Source: UBA5072 sp963822145 (lineage in GTDB: Bacteria > Bacteroidota > Bacteroidia > Bacteroidales > UBA10428). From it: 64,000 nucleotides of DNA. The notes beneath the pieces are model-generated. The model saw only the letters and a program-made list of their open reading frames with translations, did no database searches and was not told the DNA's origin. The position numbers and the translations under genes were made by a program. Where the stretch lies: assembly GCA_963822145.1 (NCBI GenBank), contig CAWGGG010000004.1, positions 682,001-746,000 on the forward strand, given 5' to 3'. The first letter of the stretch is position 1. Every line of letters starts with the position of its first letter. Shown piece by piece: positions 1-8,340 of this stretch.

Positions 1-380
1 GATGTTCCGATGGGAACTGTACTTTTTGTAACGATTACCAGGTACTTTTCCATGTGCCTGCCAATCTCCCGGGCAACACTAATAACATGACTGAGATCGG
101 CGCTGCCGTCTTCACCGGGAGGTGTGCCTACCGCAATAAAAACAGTTTCAATATCCTTGAGGTTTTCCTGTATGCTGGTGGAGAAAGAGAGCCTTTTTTT
201 TTCGAGGTTTCTCCTGACCATGGGCTCCAGACCCGGTTCATAAATTGGAATGATCCCCAGCTTGAGATTATTAATTTTCGCCTGGTCAATATCCACGCAA
301 ACAACATCAATACCCGATTCTGCAAAGCAGGTTCCGGTAACCAATCCTACATATCCCGTTCCAATTATTAAAGTTTTCAT
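1..380 (-). CDS. UDP-glucose 6-dehydrogenase family protein, N-terminal part (cut by window edge)
   Basis: The frame reads from an ATG at 378-380 down to the window edge without a stop, so about 126 N-terminal residues are visible. They begin MKTLIIGTGYVGLVTG, the glycine-rich Rossmann loop of nucleotide-sugar dehydrogenases, followed by VCVDID, the acidic end of strand 2 that binds the NAD ribose, and then YEPGLE and VGTPPGEDG, both hallmarks of the UDP-glucose/GDP-mannose dehydrogenase family. These enzymes oxidise a sugar nucleotide to its uronic acid with two NAD, usually for surface polysaccharide. The catalytic cysteine lies outside the window, so the exact substrate (UDP-glucose or UDP-ManNAc) cannot be fixed. 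Confidence 0.88.
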   Translation of the reverse strand, partial: MKTLIIGTGYVGLVTGTCFAESGIDVVCVDIDQAKINNLKLGIIPIYEPGLEPMVRRNLEKKRLSFSTSIQENLKDIETVFIAVGTPPGEDGSADLSHVISVAREIGRHMEKYLVIVTKSTVPIGT

Positions 381-576
381 GAAGTAATGGTTCAAGTCCA
401 GGGCCTAAAAGTAATGTTTTCTGCAATTTTGTTCAGGTTTTTTTTGGATAATCTTAACCGGCCGTTTAAAAGGCAAATCACCGGTAAGGTTTAACAATTG
501 ATTGTGAATCAGGATGGAATTATCCGTTAATTTTTTATTTTTTTATCAATCTTTAGTTTTTTCTAAGGGAAAATTA

Positions 577-584
577 TACTTTTG
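577..584 (+). promoter_or_regulatory. Bacteroidetes -7 box upstream of rpsA
   Basis: TACTTTTG matches the phylum -7 consensus TAnnTTTG exactly, inside an AT-rich stretch. It would put the transcription start near 591 and leave a leader of about 50 bases before the rpsA ATG. No clear TTTG -33 box is seen. Confidence 0.5.
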
Positions 585-640
585 CAGCTCGATTTAAACA
601 ACATAATGTCTAATTTACTAATATTTTAATTATTAATTGA

Positions 641-2659
641 ATGGTTGAGAATAAAGAAAACAACCTGGAACAGCCGGTTGAACAGGCTGAGAATCAGGTT
701 CAGGACACAGTGAATTCGAATGAGATAGAACAAACTGTTGAGGTAAAAGCAGAGGCTGCTCCCGTTGTTGAAGTAGCTGCCTCATCAAAATCAGGCAGGA
801 AAGCAGCTGAAAATCCTGTTGCAGATACAAATATCGAATCAGATTCCGCTTTTGACTGGGAAAAATACGAAGAAGGCGTATACCAGACTGAATTCAAAAG
901 GGAGGATCTTGAAAAAATGTACAACGACACACTGAGCGCCATAAAGGTTAACGAAGTTGTTGATGGCAAAGTTATTGCCATGAACAAGCGCGAAGTGGTC
1001 GTCAATATCGGTTACAAATCCGAAGGGGTTGTAAGTTTGAATGAGTTCAGGTATGATCCTGATCTTAAACTAGGTGACAAAGTTGAAGTATATATTGAAA
1101 GCCAGGAAGACAAAAAGGGTCAGTTGGTTTTGTCACATAAAAAAGCACGAGCGCTGAAATCCTGGGATAGGGTTAATGAATCGCTCGAGAAAGATGAAAT
1201 TATCAAGGGTTATATCAAGTGCCGGACCAAGGGAGGTATGATCGTTGATGTATTTGGTATCGAGGCCTTCCTGCCTGGTTCGCAGATTGATGTCAAACCC
1301 ATCAGGGATTACGATATCTATGTCGGAAAAACCATGGAATTCAAAGTGGTTAAAATTAACCATGAATTCAAGAACGTTGTGGTCTCTCATAAAGCGCTTA
1401 TTGAAGCCGAACTTGAACAGCAGAAAAAGGAGATTATTGCCAAACTCGAAAAAGGGCAGATTCTGGAGGGCACGGTCAAGAACATTACATCCTACGGAGT
1501 ATTCATCGACCTGGGCGGCGTAGATGGTCTGATCCACATTACCGACCTCTCGTGGGGCCGCATCAATCACCCCGAAGAAATTGTCCAGCTTGACCAGAAG
1601 CTTCAGGTGGTCATCCTCGATTTTGATGATGAGAAAAAACGTATCGCCCTGGGTTTGAAACAGCTTACTCCGCATCCCTGGGATTCGCTTAATGCTGATC
1701 TCAAGGTGGGTGATAAGGTTAAGGGCCGTGTTGTTGTTATGGCCGATTATGGCGCTTTTATTGAGATTACCACCGGCGTGGAAGGTCTGATCCATGTTTC
1801 CGAAATGTCGTGGTCGCAGCACCTGCGCAGTGCACAGGAATTCCTGAAAGTGGGGGATGAGGTGGAAGCCGTAATTCTGACCCTCGACCGCGAAGAAAGG
1901 AAAATGTCGCTGGGTATGAAGCAGCTCAAAACAGATCCCTGGGAAAAGATTGAAGAAAAATACCCGCTGGGCAGCAAACATACGGCAAAAGTTCGTAACT
2001 TTACAAACTTCGGTGTTTTTGTTGAAATAGAAGAAGGTGTTGACGGCCTGATCCATATTTCTGACCTGTCGTGGACAAGAAAAATCAAGCATCCTGCCGA
2101 ATTCACCAACATTGGCGAAAATATTGAAGTAGTAGTGCTTGAGATTGATAAGGATAACAGGAGGCTCAGCCTTGGACACAAGCAGCTCGAGGAGAATCCC
2201 TGGGATGTATTTGAAACTATCTTTACAGTAGATTCGGTTCATGAAGGTACGATCATTGAGGTAACCGACAAGGGAGCTGTTATAGCCCTGCCTTATGGTG
2301 TTGAAGGTTTTGTAACCCCAAAACACCTGGTTAAGGAAGACGGCAAATCAGCAAAACTCGACGAGAAGCTTTCCTTCAAAGTGATTGAGTTTTCGAAGGG
2401 ATCCAAAAAGATCATTGTTTCACACAGTAGGATCCATGAAGATCTTAAAAGGGCTTCCTCGGAATCCGATCGCAAGAGTACATCTGATGCAGTTCATAAG
2501 AATACCAAAAAGCTAAAGACCAATATGGAGAAGACCACATTGGGCGATATTACCGATCTGGCGGCTATAAAGACAGAAATGGAGAAGAAAGAATCCAAGA
2601 AGAAGAAGATAGAAAAGAAAGCTGCTGCACCGGATGAAAACCAGGCTGAAAGCGAGTAA
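641..2659 (+). CDS. rpsA: 30S ribosomal protein S1
   Basis: 672-residue protein with six S1 (OB-fold) RNA-binding domains, starting at about residues 100, 185, 270, 355, 440 and 530; domains 3-5 carry the canonical pattern GVF(V/I)(D/E)...GVDGLIHI(S/T)DLSW. S1 docks mRNA on the 30S subunit and helps unfold structured leaders. A long acidic N-terminal extension (about 80 residues, rich in Glu, Val and Ala) and a Lys/Glu-rich tail flank the domains, which is usual for Bacteroidetes S1. The ATG follows a matching promoter box by about 55 bases. A STAS protein gene follows after 22 bases and may be cotranscribed. Confidence 0.97.
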   Translation: MVENKENNLEQPVEQAENQVQDTVNSNEIEQTVEVKAEAAPVVEVAASSKSGRKAAENPVADTNIESDSAFDWEKYEEGVYQTEFKREDLEKMYNDTLSAIKVNEVVDGKVIAMNKREVVVNIGYKSEGVVSLNEFRYDPDLKLGDKVEVYIESQEDKKGQLVLSHKKARALKSWDRVNESLEKDEIIKGYIKCRTKGGMIVDVFGIEAFLPGSQIDVKPIRDYDIYVGKTMEFKVVKINHEFKNVVVSHKALIEAELEQQKKEIIAKLEKGQILEGTVKNITSYGVFIDLGGVDGLIHITDLSWGRINHPEEIVQLDQKLQVVILDFDDEKKRIALGLKQLTPHPWDSLNADLKVGDKVKGRVVVMADYGAFIEITTGVEGLIHVSEMSWSQHLRSAQEFLKVGDEVEAVILTLDREERKMSLGMKQLKTDPWEKIEEKYPLGSKHTAKVRNFTNFGVFVEIEEGVDGLIHISDLSWTRKIKHPAEFTNIGENIEVVVLEIDKDNRRLSLGHKQLEENPWDVFETIFTVDSVHEGTIIEVTDKGAVIALPYGVEGFVTPKHLVKEDGKSAKLDEKLSFKVIEFSKGSKKIIVSHSRIHEDLKRASSESDRKSTSDAVHKNTKKLKTNMEKTTLGDITDLAAIKTEMEKKESKKKKIEKKAAAPDENQAESE

Positions 2660-2681
2660 AAAAATATAAAATTTTTTCATC

Positions 2682-3032
2682 ATGGAATTCAAGATCGAAA
2701 AGCTCAAGAATTATACCCTGATTCAGGTGTTGGAGGAAAAGCTTGATACCCATATTGCACCAACATTAAAATCGGAATTGGTACTTGTATCCGGTAACGG
2801 TGAGAAGAACATAGTACTGGACCTGAGCAAGTGCCGGTATTGTGATTCATCTGGATTGAGTGCAATTCTGGTAGCCAACAGGTTGTGTAAAAACGCCAGC
2901 GGCACATTTGTTCTGACCGGTCTGAATGATGCTGTAGAAAGACTTATTACCATTTCACAGCTCGATACGGTATTGAACATTACCGGATCACTTGAGGAAG
3001 CCATTAAGCTTTTCGCAGAACCAGTGAATTAG
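2682..3032 (+). CDS. STAS-domain protein (anti-sigma-factor-antagonist type)
   Basis: 116 residues forming a single STAS domain similar to SpoIIAA/RsbV. The phosphorylatable-serine loop is visible as YCDSSGLSAIL near residues 47-57, preceded by the strand NIVLDLSKC. Proteins of this family are toggled by a serine kinase/phosphatase pair and bind the kinase or a target when unphosphorylated. No cognate kinase is adjacent; the nearest HATPase-type kinase in the window is the SiaB-like protein at 9.7 kb. It sits 22 bases after rpsA and 11 bases before the RNase Z gene, so it is probably in one transcript with them. The target is unknown. Confidence 0.85.
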   Translation: MEFKIEKLKNYTLIQVLEEKLDTHIAPTLKSELVLVSGNGEKNIVLDLSKCRYCDSSGLSAILVANRLCKNASGTFVLTGLNDAVERLITISQLDTVLNITGSLEEAIKLFAEPVN

Positions 3033-3043
3033 TTTTTATTTCG

Positions 3044-3982
3044 ATGTCTTTTACGTTAACGGTGTTGGGTAGCAGCTCTGCTTTACCTACATCTACAAGA
3101 TTTCCGACCGCTCAGGTACTGAATGTGCATGAGCGGTTTTTTTTAATTGACTGTGGAGAAGGCACTCAGATACAGCTCCGTCGTTTCTCCATCAACATGT
3201 CAAAAATCAATCACATATTTATAAGCCACCTTCACGGAGACCACATATTCGGATTGTATGGCCTGTTTTCTTCTTATAACCTGATGGGCAGAAAAAAGGA
3301 CCTGCATGTTTTTGCGCATCATGATTTTGCAGCAAGCCTTGAACATTTCAACCGGTATTTTGGATTGGGAATGTCCTACCAGGTGGTACATCATCCCTTC
3401 ACTCCGTCCAGGCCCGGGTTGATTTATGAAGACAGGCACCTTTCAGTGGAAATCATTCCGTTGCGCCACAGCATTCCGGTTGCGGGATTTGTTTTCCGTG
3501 AAAAGCAAAGACTGCTCAATATTCGTAAAGATGCCATTGCTCAATACGGTCTGGGGATCGGGGATATACGGAAAATCAAGGAAGGACAGGATTTCGTCAC
3601 ACCCGAAGGCATTACGGTGCCCAGCAGCGAGCTTACCTTGCCCGCATACCAGCCACGTTCCTATGCTTTCTGCACGGATACCTCCTGTTTTTCAAAATTG
3701 CAGGATTACCTCAGGGATATGGACCTGCTTTATTTTGAAGCCACTTTTGCAGAGAAAGACAGGAAACTGGCCAAACAGACCGGTCATTCCACGGCGGTCC
3801 AGGCAGCTAAACTGGCGAGGGAATCACGTGTGGGTAAATTACTCATCGGCCATTTCTCCACACGGTATAAACACGTAAACCTGCTGATAAATGAAGCCAG
3901 GGAGATATTTCCCGAAACCTATGGGGTGGAGGACGGTGAAAAATACCCGGTCAGCCTGCAACGAATTGGATCAGGGGCATAA
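3044..3982 (+). CDS. rnz: Ribonuclease Z (tRNA 3'-processing endonuclease)
   Basis: 312-residue metallo-beta-lactamase-fold enzyme that trims the 3' trailer of tRNA precursors. The Zn-binding motif HLHGDH lies at residues 62-67. The N-terminal segment LTVLGSSSALPTSTR and the DCGEGTQIQLRR motif are specific to RNase Z/ElaC. The later ligands are carried by CTDTSC (near residue 211), TGHSTA and IGHFSTRY. Length matches the bacterial short form (about 305 residues). Its stop lies just before the guaA promoter, whose -33 element overlaps the end of this gene. Confidence 0.95.
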   Translation: MSFTLTVLGSSSALPTSTRFPTAQVLNVHERFFLIDCGEGTQIQLRRFSINMSKINHIFISHLHGDHIFGLYGLFSSYNLMGRKKDLHVFAHHDFAASLEHFNRYFGLGMSYQVVHHPFTPSRPGLIYEDRHLSVEIIPLRHSIPVAGFVFREKQRLLNIRKDAIAQYGLGIGDIRKIKEGQDFVTPEGITVPSSELTLPAYQPRSYAFCTDTSCFSKLQDYLRDMDLLYFEATFAEKDRKLAKQTGHSTAVQAAKLARESRVGKLLIGHFSTRYKHVNLLINEAREIFPETYGVEDGEKYPVSLQRIGSGA

Positions 3983-3996
3983 AAAGCGTATATTTG
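3966..3996 (+). promoter_or_regulatory. Promoter of guaA
   Basis: TTG (3966-3968), 20 bases, then TATATTTG (3989-3996): a good match to the Bacteroidetes -33/-7 pattern, overlapping the 3' end of rnz. The predicted transcription start near 4003 rules out the upstream TTG codon at 3994 as the guaA start. Confidence 0.6.
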
Positions 3997-4023
3997 AAAA
4001 CTATTTCATCAACCATATCCTTT

Positions 4024-5553
4024 GTGGAAGAGAAAATCATAATCTTGGATTTCGGATCCCAGTACACCCAGCTCATCGCTCGCAGGGTAAGGGAACTTAA
4101 TGTGTATTGTGAGATATGGCCTTTTAATTCGGAGAATAAGGCAGACCATACTGTAAAAGGAATCATTCTTTCCGGAAGTCCTTCCTCTGTGAGGGATGAA
4201 AATGCCCCGGTTCCTGATTTGAGTAAGGTCAAGGGTGTCATTCCCCTGCTGGGCATTTGTTACGGAGCCCAATATCTGGCTCATTATTTCGGAGGTGAAG
4301 TAACTCCTTCAAGACACCGGGAATATGGCCGGGCCAGTTTTGAAGTGAAAGATCCGTCATGCCGTTTGTTGAAGGGCATTACCAGTGGTACCCAGGTATG
4401 GATGTCACACGGTGATACCATCGTGAAGCTGCCTCCTGGTTATCAGGTGACCGGTAATACCAGTGACGTGCTGATAGGGGCCTTTAAGATTGACACCGAG
4501 GAAACCTATGGCATACAGTTCCACCCCGAGGTGTATCATACGACAGAAGGAATCAACCTGTTGAAGAATTTTGTAGTGGATATCTGCGGATGCCGGCAGA
4601 ACTGGACACCTGAATCCTTTATCTCTGAAACGGTTCGCACTTTACAGAATACGCTGCAGCAGGACAAGGTGGTTCTGGGATTGTCAGGAGGAGTCGACTC
4701 TTCAGTGGCCGCCGTATTACTGCACCGTGCAATCGGATCAAATCTTAACTGCATATTTGTTGACAATGGCCTGTTACGGAAGGATGAGTTCAGCAAAGTC
4801 CTCAGTTCCTACCAGCATATGGGTTTGAACGTACGCGGCGTTGATGCCAAAATCCTCTTCCTGGAGGACTTGCGTGGCATTATCGACCCGGAGCAGAAAA
4901 GAAAATCCATTGGCAGGAACTTTATCGCGGTTTTTGAAAGCGAAGCCCGCCGCATAGAAAATGTGAAATGGCTGGCTCAGGGTACCATTTATCCTGATGT
5001 TATTGAATCTGTTTCGGTGAATGGCCCATCTGCCACGATTAAATCGCATCATAATGTGGGCGGTCTGCCTGAAAAGATGCACCTCAAGGTTGTTGAACCC
5101 TTGAAACTCCTGTTCAAGGATGAAGTTCGAAGGGTGGGTCAGGCTTTAAATATTGACTCCCTGATCCTGAACCGGCATCCTTTTCCTGGACCAGGCCTTG
5201 CTATTCGGATTATCGGTGATATTACTCCTGAAAAAGTCAGCCTTCTTCAGGATGTGGATGATATTTTTATTCAGGGACTTAAAGAATACGGATTGTACAA
5301 CTCGGTGTGGCAGGCTGCTGCCATACTGTTACCCGTGCAATCTGTTGGTGTTATGGGGGATGAAAGAACCTATGAAAATGTTATTGCCCTGCGTGCTGTT
5401 TCTTCCACCGATGGCATGACGGCTGACTGGTCGCATCTTCCTTATGAGTTCCTGGGTGCTGTTTCCAACCGGATCATCAATAGGGTCAAGGGGGTTAATC
5501 GTGTTGTTTACGATATCAGCTCAAAACCACCGGCAACCATTGAGTGGGAATAA
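4024..5553 (+). CDS. guaA: GMP synthase (glutamine-hydrolysing)
   Basis: Converts XMP to GMP using glutamine and ATP. The N-terminal class I amidotransferase starts KIIILDFGSQYTQLIARR, with the nucleophile Cys in LLGICYGAQ (about residue 79) and His/Glu in QFHPEVYHT (about 166). The ATP pyrophosphatase domain has the PP-loop LGLSGGVDSSVAA (about 220), and the C-terminal dimerisation domain ends KPPATIEWE, as in almost all GuaA proteins. Start: the frame is open from a TTG at 3994, but that codon lies inside the promoter, so I chose GTG 4024 (509 residues), whose product begins V/M-EEKIIILDFG like relatives. Full length with no defects. Confidence 0.95.
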   Translation: MEEKIIILDFGSQYTQLIARRVRELNVYCEIWPFNSENKADHTVKGIILSGSPSSVRDENAPVPDLSKVKGVIPLLGICYGAQYLAHYFGGEVTPSRHREYGRASFEVKDPSCRLLKGITSGTQVWMSHGDTIVKLPPGYQVTGNTSDVLIGAFKIDTEETYGIQFHPEVYHTTEGINLLKNFVVDICGCRQNWTPESFISETVRTLQNTLQQDKVVLGLSGGVDSSVAAVLLHRAIGSNLNCIFVDNGLLRKDEFSKVLSSYQHMGLNVRGVDAKILFLEDLRGIIDPEQKRKSIGRNFIAVFESEARRIENVKWLAQGTIYPDVIESVSVNGPSATIKSHHNVGGLPEKMHLKVVEPLKLLFKDEVRRVGQALNIDSLILNRHPFPGPGLAIRIIGDITPEKVSLLQDVDDIFIQGLKEYGLYNSVWQAAAILLPVQSVGVMGDERTYENVIALRAVSSTDGMTADWSHLPYEFLGAVSNRIINRVKGVNRVVYDISSKPPATIEWE

Positions 5554-5576
5554 AAGACATTATTTTTGTACTTTTG
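5540..5576 (+). promoter_or_regulatory. Promoter region of the S41 protease/pnuC operon
   Basis: Two overlapping -7 candidates occur: TATTTTTG (5561-5568), with a TTG 18 bases upstream at 5540, and TACTTTTG (5569-5576). Both place transcription just upstream of the ATG at 5604 and argue against the in-frame GTG at 5544. Confidence 0.45.
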
Positions 5577-5603
5577 TGCTTAATTTATAATTGCTTGGGT
5601 TAT

Positions 5604-7205
5604 ATGAACAGGTTGATTAAAATTGGTGCCTTAGGGTTACTTCTTGTAGCCGCAGCTTGCAGTCTGCACGCACAGATGCTTTACGAACAGGCCTTTAAAT
5701 TCGGGAAGGTACTGGAGTGGATCGATAAATATTACGTGGATTCGGTTAATCAGGGGGTGCTTGTGGAGCATGCCATCACTGAGCTTCTTAAGGAGCTTGA
5801 TCCGCATTCCTCTTATCTGACCAAGAAAGAGGTGGAAGAGCTCAATGAGCCCCTGCAGGGAAATTTCGAAGGTATTGGTGTTTCTTTCAATATACTGAAT
5901 GATACGGTTTATATCATTTCACCGATCTCCGGAGGTCCATCCGACAGGGTGGGCATCATGCCGGGCGACCGTATTATCAAGGTTGACGGAAATAATGTTG
6001 CCGGTATCGGCATCACCAACGACCAAGTATTTGCCATGCTTCGGGGCAAAAAGGGCTCAAAGGTCACCGTTTCCATACAGCGAAAGAACGTTACCACTCT
6101 TATTGATTTTGAGATTATCCGGGATAAAATTCCCATTTTTAGTATTGATGCCAGTTACACGGTGGAGGATGATATTGGCTATATTAAAATAAATCGGTTC
6201 TCCATGACCACCATGGACGAATTTAACCAGGCCCTTTCAAGACTAAAAACCCATAATGTTAAAAGCCTCATCATCGATCTTACCGGCAACGGGGGAGGAT
6301 ACCTTGAGGTTGCCATCAGTCTGGCAGACCAGTTTCTCGATTCAGGGAGGAAGATCCTGTATACCGAAGGAGTGAATAGTCCTAAAAAAGATTACTTTGC
6401 CACCCGTGACGGAGCTTTTGAAAAGGGACATCTGATCATCATGATTGATGAAGGTTCCGCATCGGCAAGTGAAATATTGGCTGGAGCCATCCAGGATTGG
6501 GACCGGGGAATCATCGTCGGAAGAAGGTCCTACGGCAAAGGATTGGTTCAGAAACCCCTGTTGTTGCCAGACCAATCCATGATCCGGCTTACAGTAGCCA
6601 AGTATTATACCCCAACAGGGAGGCTGATTCAAAAGCCATACCAGATCGACCGGGAAGATTATGACAAGGAAGTATTCATGCGCTATAGGCACGGTGAGAT
6701 GGCCCACAAGGATAGCATTCATCTCTCGGATTCGCTTAAGTATTATACACTTAAGAATACCAGGCTTGTATATGGCGGCGGCGGTATCATGCCGGATTAT
6801 TTCGTTTCCATTGATACCAGTTTTTATTCGGAATACTACCGCCAGTTGTTGAGCAGAGGAACAATCAATCAATTTGTATTGGAATATGTTGATCACAACA
6901 GGCAGGATTTGCTAAAACAATATCCCAGTTTCGGGACTTTTTTGGAAGATGTTGAAATAGGGGAAAAATTGCTGCCCAGGTTGATCCAATACGCGGAGAA
7001 CAATGGTATTCCTGAAAAGAAGTCAGATCTTACAGTGTCACAGGAGCAGATCGAACTCCTTCTGAGAGCTTATATTGCAAGGGATCTCTGGTCAGCCAAT
7101 GAATTTTACCAGGTCAGTAACGTGAAAGATCCCAAATTCGAAACGGCAGTCACTATCTTAAAGAACTGGGACAAATATGAGACCATGTTGTTGAACAAAA
7201 AATGA
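5604..7205 (+). CDS. S41 family carboxyl-terminal processing peptidase
   Basis: 533-residue periplasmic serine protease (Prc/CtpA family). A signal peptide (MNRLIKIGALGLLLVAAACS, then LHAQ) is followed by a PDZ domain near residues 75-165 (GGPSDRVGIMPGDRIIKVDG) and the S41 catalytic domain, with the serine in DEGSASASEILAGAIQDW and the lysine in GRRSYGKGLVQ, the Ser-Lys dyad arrangement. The long C-terminal region (about residues 370-533) is usual in Bacteroidetes members. The family trims or degrades envelope proteins at their C termini. I chose ATG 5604 because the GTG at 5544 lies in the promoter and 5604 opens with a signal peptide. Its stop overlaps the pnuC start (ATGA). Confidence 0.9.
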   Translation: MNRLIKIGALGLLLVAAACSLHAQMLYEQAFKFGKVLEWIDKYYVDSVNQGVLVEHAITELLKELDPHSSYLTKKEVEELNEPLQGNFEGIGVSFNILNDTVYIISPISGGPSDRVGIMPGDRIIKVDGNNVAGIGITNDQVFAMLRGKKGSKVTVSIQRKNVTTLIDFEIIRDKIPIFSIDASYTVEDDIGYIKINRFSMTTMDEFNQALSRLKTHNVKSLIIDLTGNGGGYLEVAISLADQFLDSGRKILYTEGVNSPKKDYFATRDGAFEKGHLIIMIDEGSASASEILAGAIQDWDRGIIVGRRSYGKGLVQKPLLLPDQSMIRLTVAKYYTPTGRLIQKPYQIDREDYDKEVFMRYRHGEMAHKDSIHLSDSLKYYTLKNTRLVYGGGGIMPDYFVSIDTSFYSEYYRQLLSRGTINQFVLEYVDHNRQDLLKQYPSFGTFLEDVEIGEKLLPRLIQYAENNGIPEKKSDLTVSQEQIELLLRAYIARDLWSANEFYQVSNVKDPKFETAVTILKNWDKYETMLLNKK

Positions 7206-7777
7206 CATGGCAAATGCCCTATCTTGAGTGGATTGCAGTATTTACGGGCTTGCTCTATGTTATCTTTACCATCAGGAATAATATCCTACTGTGGATTTTT
7301 GGTATCCTATCTTCCGGATTGTACATCTGGATATTCTTCAAGTCGGGTATTTATGCTTACGCCCTCCTTTATGGTTACTATGTTGCAGTAGGCTTTTATG
7401 GCTGGTACAACTGGTCGGTAAAGAAGGCTGATCCTGAAAAGCAGGAGAGGGTTCTTAAGATTCAACGTGCGTCCCGGCCTTACCTGCTTGCCTGCCTGTT
7501 GATAACCGCCATGCTGGCATGGCCTGTTTATTTAATCTTGAAAAGATTCACGGCTTCTGATATGGCCCTGGCTGATGCCTTGCTTACCTCCGGAGGTATG
7601 GTAGCCACCTGGATGCTGACCCAAAAACTCATTCAGCAATGGTTGTTCTGGATTGTAATCGACCTGTTTTCGCTTGGGGTGATGCTTTATAAAGGACTTT
7701 ATCCCAGTGCATTGCTGTTTTTGATCTATACTTTGTTAGCCATAAAAGGATACCTGGAATGGAGAAAAGAATTATAG
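7202..7777 (+). CDS. pnuC: Nicotinamide riboside/mononucleotide transporter PnuC
   Basis: 191-residue integral membrane protein with about seven hydrophobic helices. The segment YGYYVAVGFYGWYNW (residues 59-73) is the Trp-rich substrate motif of PnuC-type vitamin facilitators. PnuC lets nicotinamide riboside diffuse in, and trapping depends on intracellular phosphorylation. The next gene encodes an NR-kinase-type protein and overlaps this one by 19 bases, which supports NR as the cargo. A thiamine-transporting PnuT is the main alternative, but I see no THI-box riboswitch upstream. The start overlaps the S41 stop, so the three genes are probably one transcript. Confidence 0.88.
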   Translation: MTWQMPYLEWIAVFTGLLYVIFTIRNNILLWIFGILSSGLYIWIFFKSGIYAYALLYGYYVAVGFYGWYNWSVKKADPEKQERVLKIQRASRPYLLACLLITAMLAWPVYLILKRFTASDMALADALLTSGGMVATWMLTQKLIQQWLFWIVIDLFSLGVMLYKGLYPSALLFLIYTLLAIKGYLEWRKEL

Positions 7778-8310
7778 CCCCAGCCGGTCAGGTGAAACTT
7801 GTTGTAATAACCGGTCCGGAATGCACAGGCAAATCTACCTTGTCACAGCAGCTTGCCACCCACTATAATACCATTTTTGTCCCTGAATATGCCCGGCATT
7901 ATATTGAAAACCTTTGCCGCCCTTATACCTACGAAGATGTATTACATATTGCAGAAGTTCAGCGAAGCCAGGCCCAAGAATTGATCGGCAAGGCCAGGGG
8001 GGTATTGTTCCTGGATACCTATTTGATCATTACAAAAGTGTGGTTTGATGTGGTTTTTAGCAGGCATCCCAGCTGGATTGATGAAGAACTATCCCGTAAT
8101 ATCATCAGTTTATACCTGCTCTGCGACACCAGTATTCCCTGGCAGGCAGATCCTGTAAGAGAAAATGGGGGAACCATGCGGGAGAAACTCTACCTGATGT
8201 ATAAGGATGAGCTGGATAAGCTGGGTTGTAACTATTCGGTAGTATCCGGACTGGGACAACAACGGCTGAATTTGGCCACTTTGGCCGTTGATCAGCTAGT
8301 GAAAGGCTAA
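7759..8310 (+). CDS. NadR-like ribosylnicotinamide kinase (AAA_28 ATPase)
   Basis: 183-residue P-loop kinase. The Walker A motif GPECTGKST (residues 19-27) is characteristic of the NadR kinase domain, and VPEYARHYIE, FLDTYLIITKVW and a C-terminal lid with WQADPVRENGG fit that family. It would phosphorylate nicotinamide riboside to NMN and so trap substrate imported by PnuC. The full-length enterobacterial NadR also has DNA-binding and NMN adenylyltransferase domains; both are missing here, so this is a stand-alone kinase that needs a separate NadD or NMNAT. Its overlap with pnuC supports a functional pair. Confidence 0.88.
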   Translation: MEKRIIAPAGQVKLVVITGPECTGKSTLSQQLATHYNTIFVPEYARHYIENLCRPYTYEDVLHIAEVQRSQAQELIGKARGVLFLDTYLIITKVWFDVVFSRHPSWIDEELSRNIISLYLLCDTSIPWQADPVRENGGTMREKLYLMYKDELDKLGCNYSVVSGLGQQRLNLATLAVDQLVKG

Positions 8311-8340
8311 TCAGGTAATGAAAAATGAAATCATTTGATC

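Noticed and set aside
1133..2326. A 397-codon open frame antisense to rpsA
   Set aside because: It is a shadow of the S1 repeats: composition is unlike a real protein, no family is seen, and rpsA is certain in this place.
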